Shown here in pieces: positions 1 through 5,913 of a stretch of 6,942 nucleotides of DNA. Origin of the DNA: Actinomycetota bacterium (GTDB taxonomy: Bacteria > Actinomycetota > Actinomycetes > S36-B12 > UBA10799); NCBI GenBank assembly GCA_030837445.1, contig JAUPKM010000462.1, forward strand, positions 1 through 6,942, in the 5' to 3' direction. The notes beneath the pieces were generated by a model. That model made no database searches. It saw nothing but the letters and a program-made list of their open reading frames with translations, and was not told the DNA's origin. Both the position numbers and the translations under genes were made by a program. Within the stretch, counting starts at the first letter, position 1; the number at the start of each line of letters is the position of its first letter.

Positions 1-1
1 C

Positions 2-172
2 GACGATCCGGCGACGCCGCTGCGACCTCGGCCCCGGCCGCACCGGTCCGAGACGGTCAAGGCCATCCACCTGTCCGGAGCCCATCGCCGAGGTCGTCGG
101 CATCTCCAGGGCCTGCCGCCGTCATCCGCAGGAGGTGGTGGCGCTCTGCGTGGAGGAGAGGACGCAGGTCGG
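2..172 (+). pseudogene. IS630-family transposase remnant, frameshifted
   Basis: Decayed piece of a DDE transposase of the IS630 type. Frame 2 at about 38-79 reads PHRSETVKAIHLSG, which resembles the PHRxETFKxS segment of this family. At about 75-170 the similarity moves to frame 3, reading PEPIAEVVGI and then ALCVEERTQV (141-170). These resemble the family's VxDIVGLY and ALVLCVDEKSQI segments, the second of which carries a catalytic aspartate. Here that aspartate is replaced by glutamate (VEE for VDE). Upstream of 38 the match seems to lie in frame 3 again (RRRRCDLGP), so at least two frameshifts are needed. The left edge cuts the remnant and similarity fades after about 172. It cannot encode a working enzyme. 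The family call comes from remembered motifs, not a search. Confidence 0.6.
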
Positions 173-220
173 AGATCCTCGGCTCGCCCGCCGCCGGCTA
201 CGACGAGTCCGCAGCGCTGA

Positions 221-247
221 GCGCCGGCGCAGTGACCGGTCTTCCGG
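221..247 (-). terminator. Possible GC-rich terminator after the LacI-type gene
   Basis: Just beyond the stop codon of the regulator gene there is a perfect 10-base palindrome GCGCCGGCGC (221-230) and a short inverted repeat CCGG-TCTT-CCGG (236-247). Neither is followed by a T-run in the direction of transcription. High-GC actinomycetes often end transcripts at T-less hairpins, so a terminator is possible. Such short GC palindromes also arise by chance in this composition. Confidence 0.2.
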
Positions 248-259
248 ATGAGCATGACG

Positions 260-1345
260 CTACTCGGCCCCGTCACGCCATGGCCGGACAGGACCGGTCG
301 AGGCTCGCACCACCAGCTCGGTCGGCAGCACGATCCGGCGCGACGACTCGTCCGAGGGCGGGTCGAGCAACAGCTCGCCAGCCAGGCGCCCCCGGTCGGC
401 GGCTCGCTGGCTGACCGTGGTCAGACCCGCGTCGACCGACTCGGGTACGCCGTCGAAGCCGGTGACCGACACGTCCCGTCCGGGATGCAGCCGCCGCGGT
501 GTGAGCGCATCCAGCACGCCGAAGGCCAGCACGTCGGAGCAGGCCAGGACGGCGGTCGGCCGGTCGGCACGGTCGAGGACCGAGGCTGCCGCCGCGGCAC
601 CGCCGGCGCGGGTGTTGGTCTCCGCGTTCACCACCGTGATGTCCGCCCAGCCGATCCCGACCTCGGCGAAAGCGTCGCGGAAACCCCTCAGCCGCTGCCG
701 GGTCGCTCGGTACTGCACGTCGTCGAGTGACGGAACCTGGACCGGACCGGTGCGCCGGTCAGCCACCACGTAGTCGGACAGCACGGCCACCCGCCGGTGA
801 CCGAGCGCCGCGACGTGCGTGGCGACGGAATACGCGGCGGCCCTTTCGTCGATACCGACGAACATCGTCTCCGGCCCGCTGTCGCCGCGTTGCTCGGTGC
901 TCACCACCGGCAGGCCACGAGACTGGATCACCGCCAGCGTCGGATGCCAATCCGGCACGCAATAGACGCAGAACCCGTCCACCGAGGCGTTCCGCACCGC
1001 GCGAATCGCCGCCTCACCGTCATCGAGGGACAAGGGCACCAGAAGCAGCGAACTGCCGTTCTGCTCAGCCGCCTCCGCCAGTCCGCTCATGAAAAGAACC
1101 GCGTAGGGATCGGTGAATGCCTGCGCGAGAGGAGAGGCCATCAGTACCCCCACCGCACCGACCCGTCCCGACCGCAATGACCGCGCGATCGGGTTCGGCC
1201 CGGGGTAGCCCAGCGAACGCGCGGCGGTGAGGATCTTCTCGCGCATCGCGGGCGACAACTGGTCGGGACGGCTGTATGCGTTCGAGGCAGTGCTGCGCGA
1301 CACGCCCACGAGATCGGCGACCGTCTGTAGCGTCGGCTTCGTCAC
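260..1345 (-). CDS. LacI/GalR-family transcriptional regulator
   Basis: Sugar-responsive DNA-binding repressor, 361 aa, the usual LacI-family length. The N-terminal helix-turn-helix spans about residues 5-26 (LQTVADLVGVSRSTASNAYS). The hinge helix is NPIARSLRSGR (51-61). From about 64 comes the periplasmic-binding-protein-like effector domain, with the family's late landmarks CSDVLAFG (269-276) and DVSVTGFDGVPES (291-303). I start at the GTG at 1345, which places the DNA-binding domain four residues from the N-terminus and has a TGAGGAG ribosome binding site (1350-1356) four bases upstream. The frame stays open to a GTG at 1504 that overlaps the kinase stop codon. That would add 53 residues with no family counterpart and would run through the putative operator, so I reject it. 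It is the last gene of the operon and probably also has its own promoter. The effector is unknown; a sugar or sugar phosphate handled by the operon is inferred. Confidence 0.93.
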   Translation of the reverse strand: MTKPTLQTVADLVGVSRSTASNAYSRPDQLSPAMREKILTAARSLGYPGPNPIARSLRSGRVGAVGVLMASPLAQAFTDPYAVLFMSGLAEAAEQNGSSLLLVPLSLDDGEAAIRAVRNASVDGFCVYCVPDWHPTLAVIQSRGLPVVSTEQRGDSGPETMFVGIDERAAAYSVATHVAALGHRRVAVLSDYVVADRRTGPVQVPSLDDVQYRATRQRLRGFRDAFAEVGIGWADITVVNAETNTRAGGAAAAASVLDRADRPTAVLACSDVLAFGVLDALTPRRLHPGRDVSVTGFDGVPESVDAGLTTVSQRAADRGRLAGELLLDPPSDESSRRIVLPTELVVRASTGPVRPWRDGAE

Positions 1346-1408
1346 TGCGCTCCTCAACTCGATCCCCCTCACCGCACCGGCAAGCCTCGCCTGCCCCCCA
1401 GGGAGCGG

Positions 1409-1437
1409 AGTGTAGTCGGTGGTGGCCGCATCGATAC
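1409..1437 (-). promoter_or_regulatory. Candidate promoter of the LacI-type regulator
   Basis: On the - strand a good -10 hexamer, TACACT, lies at 1414-1409. A -35 box at the normal 17-bp distance would fall at about 1437-1432, inside the palindrome at 1426-1439, but its sequence is not a good match to TTGACA. Transcription would begin near 1402 and leave a leader of roughly 57 bases before the GTG at 1345. The layout fits a promoter blocked by its own product and supports the shorter start of the regulator. It is inferred from position and one hexamer. Confidence 0.35.
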
Positions 1438-1439
1438 GG
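1426..1439. promoter_or_regulatory. Putative LacI-type operator (autoregulatory site)
   Basis: CCGCATCGATACGG is a 14-base palindrome with a single mismatched pair (positions 4 and 11) and a central CG, the usual symmetry of LacI-family operators. It shares the core GCATCGATNC with a second palindrome at 5152-5167 upstream of the operon. It lies in the 155-bp gap before the regulator gene and overlaps the expected -35 region of the candidate promoter. Binding by the adjacent LacI-type protein is inferred from location, symmetry and recurrence. Confidence 0.55.
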
Positions 1440-1500
1440 GGGTTTCGGCGTCTTCCCAGATTCAGGTCACCCATTCTTGTGCGGGCTGCGCCGTCGCAGT

Positions 1501-2454
1501 TCACAATTGGTAGGTCTCGGGGTCGAAGACCATGGCCGCAGCGCCGAGAAGCCCCGCCCTGGGACCTAGTTCAGCCGACCGGATGGCCGGTCTTCGCAGA
1601 AACGGAAGACTGCCGTACTCCCGCAATGATGTGCGCAGCGGGGGGAAGAGCAGGTCGGCGGCAGCGTGTCCCACTCCGCCCCCGACGACAGCGTCGGTCA
1701 GATCGCACATCGCGCCGACGGAAGCGATCCCAGCGGCGAGGACCCGGCCGGAGCGGGCGAATGCTGCGATGACGGTGGCGTTCCCCGTGCGGGCGTCGTT
1801 CGCGAGCGAGACGGCGGTTGCGACCGAGGACGGAGGGGTCCACCCGTTCGCAAGCGCCCAGGTCACCATGGACGGTCCACTCGCCATCGACTCGACGCAG
1901 CCACGTGCACCGCAGCCGCAGAGGGCCCCGTTCAGATCGACGATGACGTGACCGACATGACCCGCGTTGCCCGTCGGGCCGGCGATCAGCCGTCCGCCTT
2001 GGACCAGCCTTCCACCGATCCCGGTGGACACCAGGATCGCGATCATGTCCTGGCTGTCCGCGCCACCTCCACGCCAGTGCTCACCGGCGGCGGCGCAGAT
2101 GCCGTCGCCGGCCAGGTGGACGGGGACCCCGGGAAGAAGCTCCGACACCCGCTCGACGACGGGGAACTGCCGCCATTGCGGGATGTTGACCGGACTGGCG
2201 GTCCCGTGCACCAGGTCGAGGGGCCCCGCGGAGCCGATGCCCAACCCGATGACCCGACCACCGGCGGCCGCCCAGAGTTCGCCGACCATCCTGGCGATGA
2301 CCGCCCAGATCTCGTCGGCATACGGCGAGGCCCCCGACCTGCGAACGTCTTGCGTGGCTGCGTGCCGGTGTTCGGTGACGACGCCACGTGCATCGACCAG
2401 GCATCCGGCGATCTTGGTGGCGCCGATGTCCAGGGCCAGGGCCAATCCGGTCAC
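1501..2454 (-). CDS. ROK-family sugar kinase-like protein
   Basis: Probable cytoplasmic ATP-dependent kinase of the ROK (repressor, ORF, kinase) family, 317 aa, normal for the kinase branch. There is no N-terminal helix-turn-helix, so it is not a ROK repressor. The ATP-phosphate motif is DIGATK (9-14) and the likely catalytic base is Asp117 in HLAGDG. A second glycine-rich segment, STGIGG, lies at 143-148. The zinc motif is complete: His169 followed by C-G-C-G-A-R-G-C with Cys179, Cys181 and Cys186. Two sites differ from the classic glucokinase pattern. Asp117 is preceded by Gly instead of Asn, and the E-x-G-H motif reads HVGH (166-169), so the sugar-contacting glutamate is His166. The substrate may not be plain glucose. 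The start is a GTG with GAGGAG (2463-2468) eight bases upstream. It follows the transporter gene by 24 bp, clearly in the same transcript. Glucokinase, N-acetyl sugar kinase or cyclitol kinase are all possible. Confidence 0.9.
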   Translation of the reverse strand: MTGLALALDIGATKIAGCLVDARGVVTEHRHAATQDVRRSGASPYADEIWAVIARMVGELWAAAGGRVIGLGIGSAGPLDLVHGTASPVNIPQWRQFPVVERVSELLPGVPVHLAGDGICAAAGEHWRGGGADSQDMIAILVSTGIGGRLVQGGRLIAGPTGNAGHVGHVIVDLNGALCGCGARGCVESMASGPSMVTWALANGWTPPSSVATAVSLANDARTGNATVIAAFARSGRVLAAGIASVGAMCDLTDAVVGGGVGHAAADLLFPPLRTSLREYGSLPFLRRPAIRSAELGPRAGLLGAAAMVFDPETYQL

Positions 2455-2478
2455 GAAGGATTCTCCTCGGTAGCGCGA

Positions 2479-3714
2479 TCAGTCGGCTGTCCTCTGCCGT
2501 TCCCGGTGCATGACCGTGCCGCCGCCCGGAACGGCCAGGGGCGACGTTCTGCTGTCGCCGCCCGCAAGATGGACCACGAGCAGGGCGGCAGCCAGAGCGG
2601 GAATCAGCCACATGGCCAGCGCCAGCGAGGATCGGTCGGCGATAGCCCCGACAATCGCCGGCGCGGTCAAGGAGCCGCCGCCGGAGGCGAACATCAGCAC
2701 CCCGGAGATCGCGCCACTAGCCTTGGGGTTCTTGTCGATGGCGAGTGCCAAGAGCGACGGGATCACCGCGGCGAGGCTCCCCCCGAGCAGCACAGCGCCG
2801 ACCACCGAGAACGCTACCCCCACGTTGGCCGCCAGAAGGGTCCCGGCCGCGATCGCGGACCAAGCACAGACAGACACCATGCGATAGGGATCCGCCCGTC
2901 TCAACAGGCCGCCGAAGGCGAGGCGACCGATGAGCATGCCGGCCCAGAACAGCGACACCATGTTCGCCGCCAGGGCAGCGCTCGACCCCAACACGTCCCG
3001 GAAGTAGGTGGCGGACCAGTAGGCGAAGCCCCACTCGACGGCTGCGGCCAGGAACACAGCCATAAAAGTCAAGGCCCAGCGCATGGTGAACCAGTTCGCC
3101 CTGACGGGCGCCTGGCCGACGTCCTCGTCCGGCTGATCCGGGGAATCCTCATCGTAGGCACGCGGCATCCACCAGATGGCCAGGACCAGGAGGGCGAGGG
3201 TCAGCAGGGACGTCACGTGGTACAGCGGTCGCCATTCATCGGTCTGCCCGATCACCGCTCCGGACACCAGCGGTGCGATCAACGCGCCGCCGCCGAACGA
3301 GACGTTCAGCAGGGAGAGGGCCGACGCGCGCCGCTCCGCGTACAGATTGGAGATGGTGGCGTTCACGACGGTGGTGAGCCCGCCGCCCGCGATTCCCGCA
3401 AGGATGACCACGGTCAGCAGCGCGGGATAGCTCTCCACCCAGGCGGTGGCCGCGAGGCACGGCAACAGGGCCCCGATGCTCGCGATCAGCAGAATCCGTC
3501 CGGAGACCCGGGTCGAGAGTGCGCCGCTCAACAGCGATCCGATCAGGAACCCCGCGGAGGAGACCGTGAAGATGCTGCCGCTTGCGGCGTATCCCAGGTG
3601 CAGTTCCTGGTTGATGAGCGGTAGCGCGGCGCCCAGCAGCGTCGAGGCGAACGCCCAGAGGAAGGCGCCCACATGGAGCGTGGCGGCTGCGCGTCGCCTT
3701 GCCGCGCCGGTCAC
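2479..3714 (-). CDS. MFS transporter, sugar-type (FucP-like) permease
   Basis: Integral membrane transporter of the major facilitator superfamily, 411 aa, with about twelve hydrophobic helices in two halves. The first half covers about residues 13-183. A charged cytoplasmic loop follows (about 184-207, rich in D, E and P), and the second half runs from 212 to 384. The SGRILL segment at 71-76 sits in the expected loop 2-3 region, and NATISNLYAERRASALSLLN (118-137) followed by FGGGALIAPL resembles the fucose-permease/FHS type of sugar porter. I start at the GTG at 3714, which overlaps the upstream glycosyltransferase stop as GTGA, so translation is probably coupled. The frame stays open to 4113, but that extension is Arg/Pro/Gly-rich and antiparallels nothing hydrophobic; it is an out-of-frame reading of the glycosyltransferase gene. 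Substrate and direction are unknown. From context it moves a sugar or glycoside, either importing a kinase substrate or exporting the glycosyltransferase product. Confidence 0.92.
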   Translation of the reverse strand: MTGAARRRAAATLHVGAFLWAFASTLLGAALPLINQELHLGYAASGSIFTVSSAGFLIGSLLSGALSTRVSGRILLIASIGALLPCLAATAWVESYPALLTVVILAGIAGGGLTTVVNATISNLYAERRASALSLLNVSFGGGALIAPLVSGAVIGQTDEWRPLYHVTSLLTLALLVLAIWWMPRAYDEDSPDQPDEDVGQAPVRANWFTMRWALTFMAVFLAAAVEWGFAYWSATYFRDVLGSSAALAANMVSLFWAGMLIGRLAFGGLLRRADPYRMVSVCAWSAIAAGTLLAANVGVAFSVVGAVLLGGSLAAVIPSLLALAIDKNPKASGAISGVLMFASGGGSLTAPAIVGAIADRSSLALAMWLIPALAAALLVVHLAGGDSRTSPLAVPGGGTVMHRERQRTAD

Positions 3715-5111
3715 CGAGCGCCGCCGACCGCCGCGACGTTCCGCTCGTCCAGGACCGCGCCGACACGGGCGTCGACGTCCGCCAGCCCGGGGCGCAGCTC
3801 CACCAGGGTGCGGAGCAGGCGTCCCGTCCAGCTGCACTCGCGGAGCACTCGCTCGGTCGACGTGCGAACCATCTCCGACCGGGCAGCCTCGCCCATCTCC
3901 AGCGCTCGCCCGATGGCCGCAGCAGCGGCCTCCACATCCCCGCTGCGCCCCAGGATCGCGTCGACGCCGTCGGTAGCCTGTTCCGGGAACCCCCCCGAAT
4001 CGCTGAGCACGAGCACCGTTCCGGTGTCCTTGGCGAGCAGACGCACTTCCATGGGCATGATTCCGCACGGCTCGTTCTCGCTGTAGAGGACGGCCGCCCG
4101 GGTCTTCGGCCACTGGACCAGGCTCGCCACCAGCTCCTTGTCGAAGGAGGTCAACAGGGTCGCGTCCGCGCCCAGCTCCGCCTTGAGTTGATGAAGGTCC
4201 TCACGCCGCAGGTCGGTCATGAGCACCAGATGCGCGTCCGGCACTCGCGCAGCCGCCTGCAGCACCCGGTCATGCCGCTTGAAGCCAGCGGCGCGGCCGA
4301 ACGAGACGATCAGCGGCCGGTCACCCGGGACCCCGACGGCGGCCAGGCGCTCTGCGATCTCCCTCTCTCCTCTCCGCCGGTACCACGGATCCGTCGGCGT
4401 GATCCCGTTGCCCGCGCTGACCACCGTGCTCTCGTCCGCGCCGTAGTCGCGGACCACCTGGTCCCGCATGAAGCCCGAGATGGCGCCGAGCCGGGCCGCC
4501 GGCATGATCTTCGCCCATTGCACGGCGGCGCACTCCACCATCAGGCGTTCGGGATTCGGTACGGGCATCTCGTGCGTCAGTGCGCTGGCGTGGTTGATGA
4601 ACAGGGTGGTGATGTCGAGATCGGCCGCCGCGCTCTGGCTGGCGACGTACACGCTGGTCAGGGCGTACGGCACGTCGTGGCAGTAAGCGATCACCGTCTC
4701 GTGGCGCTGGGCCAGGGCGAAGAGCAGCCCGGTGGCCGCACCGGAGAGGGCCTTCCAGTTCTCCATACCGCCCAGCTCGGGCACTCCCCACGGGCTACGC
4801 GGCTCGTCACCGCCGGTGTAGTTGGGCAGCAGGAACAAGTCACCACCCATGTCGTGCAACTGCTTGCGGCCCCGGTCCAGGCCGCCAGGAACCCACCGCG
4901 GGTGCTTCGAGGAGTAGGCGATCTCGGCCGCATACGGAGTGATCTTGATGCCGTGCTTGGCGAACTCGGGTTGCACCTGACGAAGGGCGTTCATGTGCCC
5001 CTGCGTCACGGCGCATACCCCGCCACCGAAGATCTGGAAGCCTTCGAAGGTGAGGTGGACCACGGCGATGTCACCGGCGGACGGCGCCGCCGGCTCCAGA
5101 TAGGACGTCAC
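3711..5111 (-). CDS. GT-B glycosyltransferase related to glycogen/starch synthases
   Basis: Retaining GT-B glycosyltransferase, 466 aa, cytoplasmic, close in length to bacterial glycogen synthases. The N-terminal half is GT5-like: FEGFQIFGGGV (22-32) takes the place of the E-x-x-P-F-x-K-x-G-G-L entry motif, and CHDVPYAL (144-151) matches the HDWHT segment. The donor half has SFGRAAGFKRHD (270-281), keeping the family Arg and Lys, and ENEPCGIMPME (345-355), which contains both the EPCG signature and a GT4-style E-x7-E (Glu347, Glu355). The K-x-G-G-L lysine, which contacts the nucleotide sugar in glycogen synthases, is not present; Phe or Ile stands there. Substrates are therefore uncertain. 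The GTG at 5111 is preferred because GAAAGG (5119-5124) lies seven bases upstream; a TTG at 5141 would add ten unremarkable residues. It is first in the operon and overlaps the transporter gene. Candidate products are a small glycoside, a disaccharide or a pseudo-oligosaccharide. Confidence 0.88.
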   Translation of the reverse strand: MTSYLEPAAPSAGDIAVVHLTFEGFQIFGGGVCAVTQGHMNALRQVQPEFAKHGIKITPYAAEIAYSSKHPRWVPGGLDRGRKQLHDMGGDLFLLPNYTGGDEPRSPWGVPELGGMENWKALSGAATGLLFALAQRHETVIAYCHDVPYALTSVYVASQSAAADLDITTLFINHASALTHEMPVPNPERLMVECAAVQWAKIMPAARLGAISGFMRDQVVRDYGADESTVVSAGNGITPTDPWYRRRGEREIAERLAAVGVPGDRPLIVSFGRAAGFKRHDRVLQAAARVPDAHLVLMTDLRREDLHQLKAELGADATLLTSFDKELVASLVQWPKTRAAVLYSENEPCGIMPMEVRLLAKDTGTVLVLSDSGGFPEQATDGVDAILGRSGDVEAAAAAIGRALEMGEAARSEMVRTSTERVLRECSWTGRLLRTLVELRPGLADVDARVGAVLDERNVAAVGGAR

Positions 5112-5151
5112 GGAGCTGCCTTTCTGCAGGTCAGAAGGCAAGTGGGCATCT

Positions 5152-5167
5152 ACTGCATCGATCCAGT
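5152..5167. promoter_or_regulatory. Putative LacI-type operator upstream of the operon
   Basis: ACTGCATCGATCCAGT is a 16-base palindrome with one mismatched pair (C and C flanking the ATCGAT centre). It shares the core GCATCGATNC with the site at 1426-1439 and lies 40 bp upstream of the glycosyltransferase start. A second inverted repeat, GATCCA-6-TGGATC (5160-5177), overlaps it, so the exact protected site could be shifted. A LacI-family protein bound here would block transcription initiation or early elongation of the operon. The assignment rests on symmetry, recurrence and a linked LacI-type gene. Confidence 0.55.
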
Positions 5168-5198
5168 TCCATGGATCTCAGCTGCATCAGCCCGCTCG

Positions 5199-5228
5199 TA
5201 TGAACACGATCAGTGACACAAAGTACAA
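5199..5228 (-). promoter_or_regulatory. Weak candidate promoter for the four-gene operon
   Basis: On the - strand TTGTAC (5228-5223) and TTCATA (5204-5199) are separated by 18 bp and could serve as -35 and -10 boxes. Transcription would start near 5192, about 80 bases before the GTG at 5111, with the palindrome at 5152-5167 just downstream of the start. The surrounding stretch 5195-5230 is visibly richer in A/T than its neighbours. The hexamers are poor matches, so another promoter nearby is equally possible. Confidence 0.3.
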
Positions 5229-5423
5229 GACATGCGACAAAGAGTGGACCGGCGTGCCAGCCTCACACACATCCTGCTAGGCGTCTTCTGAATCGGTCAA
5301 GACCAGAAGTGGAGACACGCACCGGCGCGCTGGACCCAGCCGCGCCGTAGCAGCACGTCAGGCCGCGCCGACCGCTCGGGAAAGATGATCAACATAGTGC
5401 GAGCCCGGTGATCGAACGGACGT

Positions 5424-5442
5424 ACGAGCGCGCCACGCTCGT
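5424..5442. repeat. Inverted repeat, 7-bp arms with 5-base loop
   Basis: ACGAGCG-CGCCA-CGCTCGT forms a perfect 7-bp stem. It lies in the gene-free region with no T-run on either side. It could be a structured RNA element, a protein-binding site or chance; nothing nearby decides between these. Confidence 0.3.
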
Positions 5443-5640
5443 GGCGACGCGGACGACCGAGGCCAGGACGATGCCCGCGTCACCCAGTTGGAGCTGTCGA
5501 GCGCCACGGCAGTCACCTGACACACGATTCCTCACCCGTCGCGACCTGGCATCCAGCTCAAGAGCGTGAGCGCCGTCCACGCCTCCGGTGAGCTGTCTCT
5601 CATGGCGGACTGGCACGGCCCGTGAGGAGAAGCCGCACCG

Positions 5641-5875
5641 GAGTCACGCCATGATTCGACGACGACCGGAGTGCAGGAACGCTGCAGACGGTGGAAGAGA
5701 ATCCGTCGCCCAGGTCGCCCGACGACTGGGTACGCCCGGATGTTCTAGGGGACCCGGCGCGCCTTCGGAATCGAAGGCGCAGCGGAACAGAAGCGACGGC
5801 CCCGAGTTCCGCCACGTGACTCACCCGCGAGCCGCCCCCTGCCCGTGGCCCCATCAATCTCATCGACTGCGCCCG
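5641..5875 (+). pseudogene. Very weak trace of an IS3-type insertion sequence
   Basis: One frame includes ESVAQVARRLG (about 5699-5731), which resembles the first part of the helix-turn-helix of IS3-family OrfA proteins. After a +1 shift the next frame gives RPDVLGDPARLRN, which could continue that domain. Further on, about 5853-5876 reads INLIDCAR, faintly like the beginning of OrfB (FIDDHRDRFG). No frame is intact and no terminal repeats were recognised. The similarity is short and from memory, and it may be coincidence in Arg-rich high-GC sequence. Confidence 0.2.
5759..5780 (-). terminator. Strong 9-bp hairpin, possible terminator of the broken dehydrogenase gene
   Basis: GCGCCTTCG-GAAT-CGAAGGCGC, reading 5759-5767 against 5772-5780, forms a perfect 9-bp stem with a 4-base loop. 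It lies about 135 bases past the stop of the - strand dehydrogenase remnant and ahead of the operon's control region. It could end read-through transcription from the right. There is no T-tract, which is common for actinomycete terminators, so the role is inferred. Confidence 0.4.
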
Positions 5876-5913
5876 GGACACCTATCGGGAAGTCGGGCCG
5901 GAGTGACAGAGGA

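Larger units (their letters stand above)
5112..5913. other. 800-bp region without a convincing gene
   Basis: Open frames of 75-145 codons occur on both strands, but their translations are rich in Arg, Ser and Pro, lack recognisable domains and overlap each other. The part next to 5111 holds the operon's leader, the putative operator and a possible promoter. Two hairpins lie at 5424-5442 and 5759-5780. A weak trace of an IS3-type relic lies at about 5641-5875 on the + strand. Otherwise I see nothing in it. Confidence 0.6.

Noticed and set aside
248..730. + strand frames opposite the regulator gene
   Set aside because: Antisense shadows of a well-supported LacI-type gene; no motifs.
1666..3624. 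Open frame of 652 codons on the + strand
   Set aside because: It lies opposite the kinase and transporter genes. Its translation is rich in Gly, Asp, Arg and Gln with no domain, a typical antisense shadow in high-GC DNA.
3715..4113. N-terminal extension of the transporter frame
   Set aside because: The 133 residues are Arg/Gly/Pro-rich and overlap the glycosyltransferase out of frame; the hydrophobic protein begins at the GTG at 3714.
5112..5141. TTG start at 5141 for the glycosyltransferase
   Set aside because: It adds ten residues without family similarity, and GAAAGG is well placed for the GTG at 5111.
3699..5216. Open frame of 505 codons on the + strand
   Set aside because: Antisense to the glycosyltransferase, rich in Arg, His and Gln, without recognisable motifs.
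5389..5881. Two - strand frames of 75 and 93 codons (5389-5616, 5600-5881)
   Set aside because: They overlap each other, carry no domain and no clear ribosome binding site, and the Arg/Ser-rich content looks like noncoding high-GC sequence.
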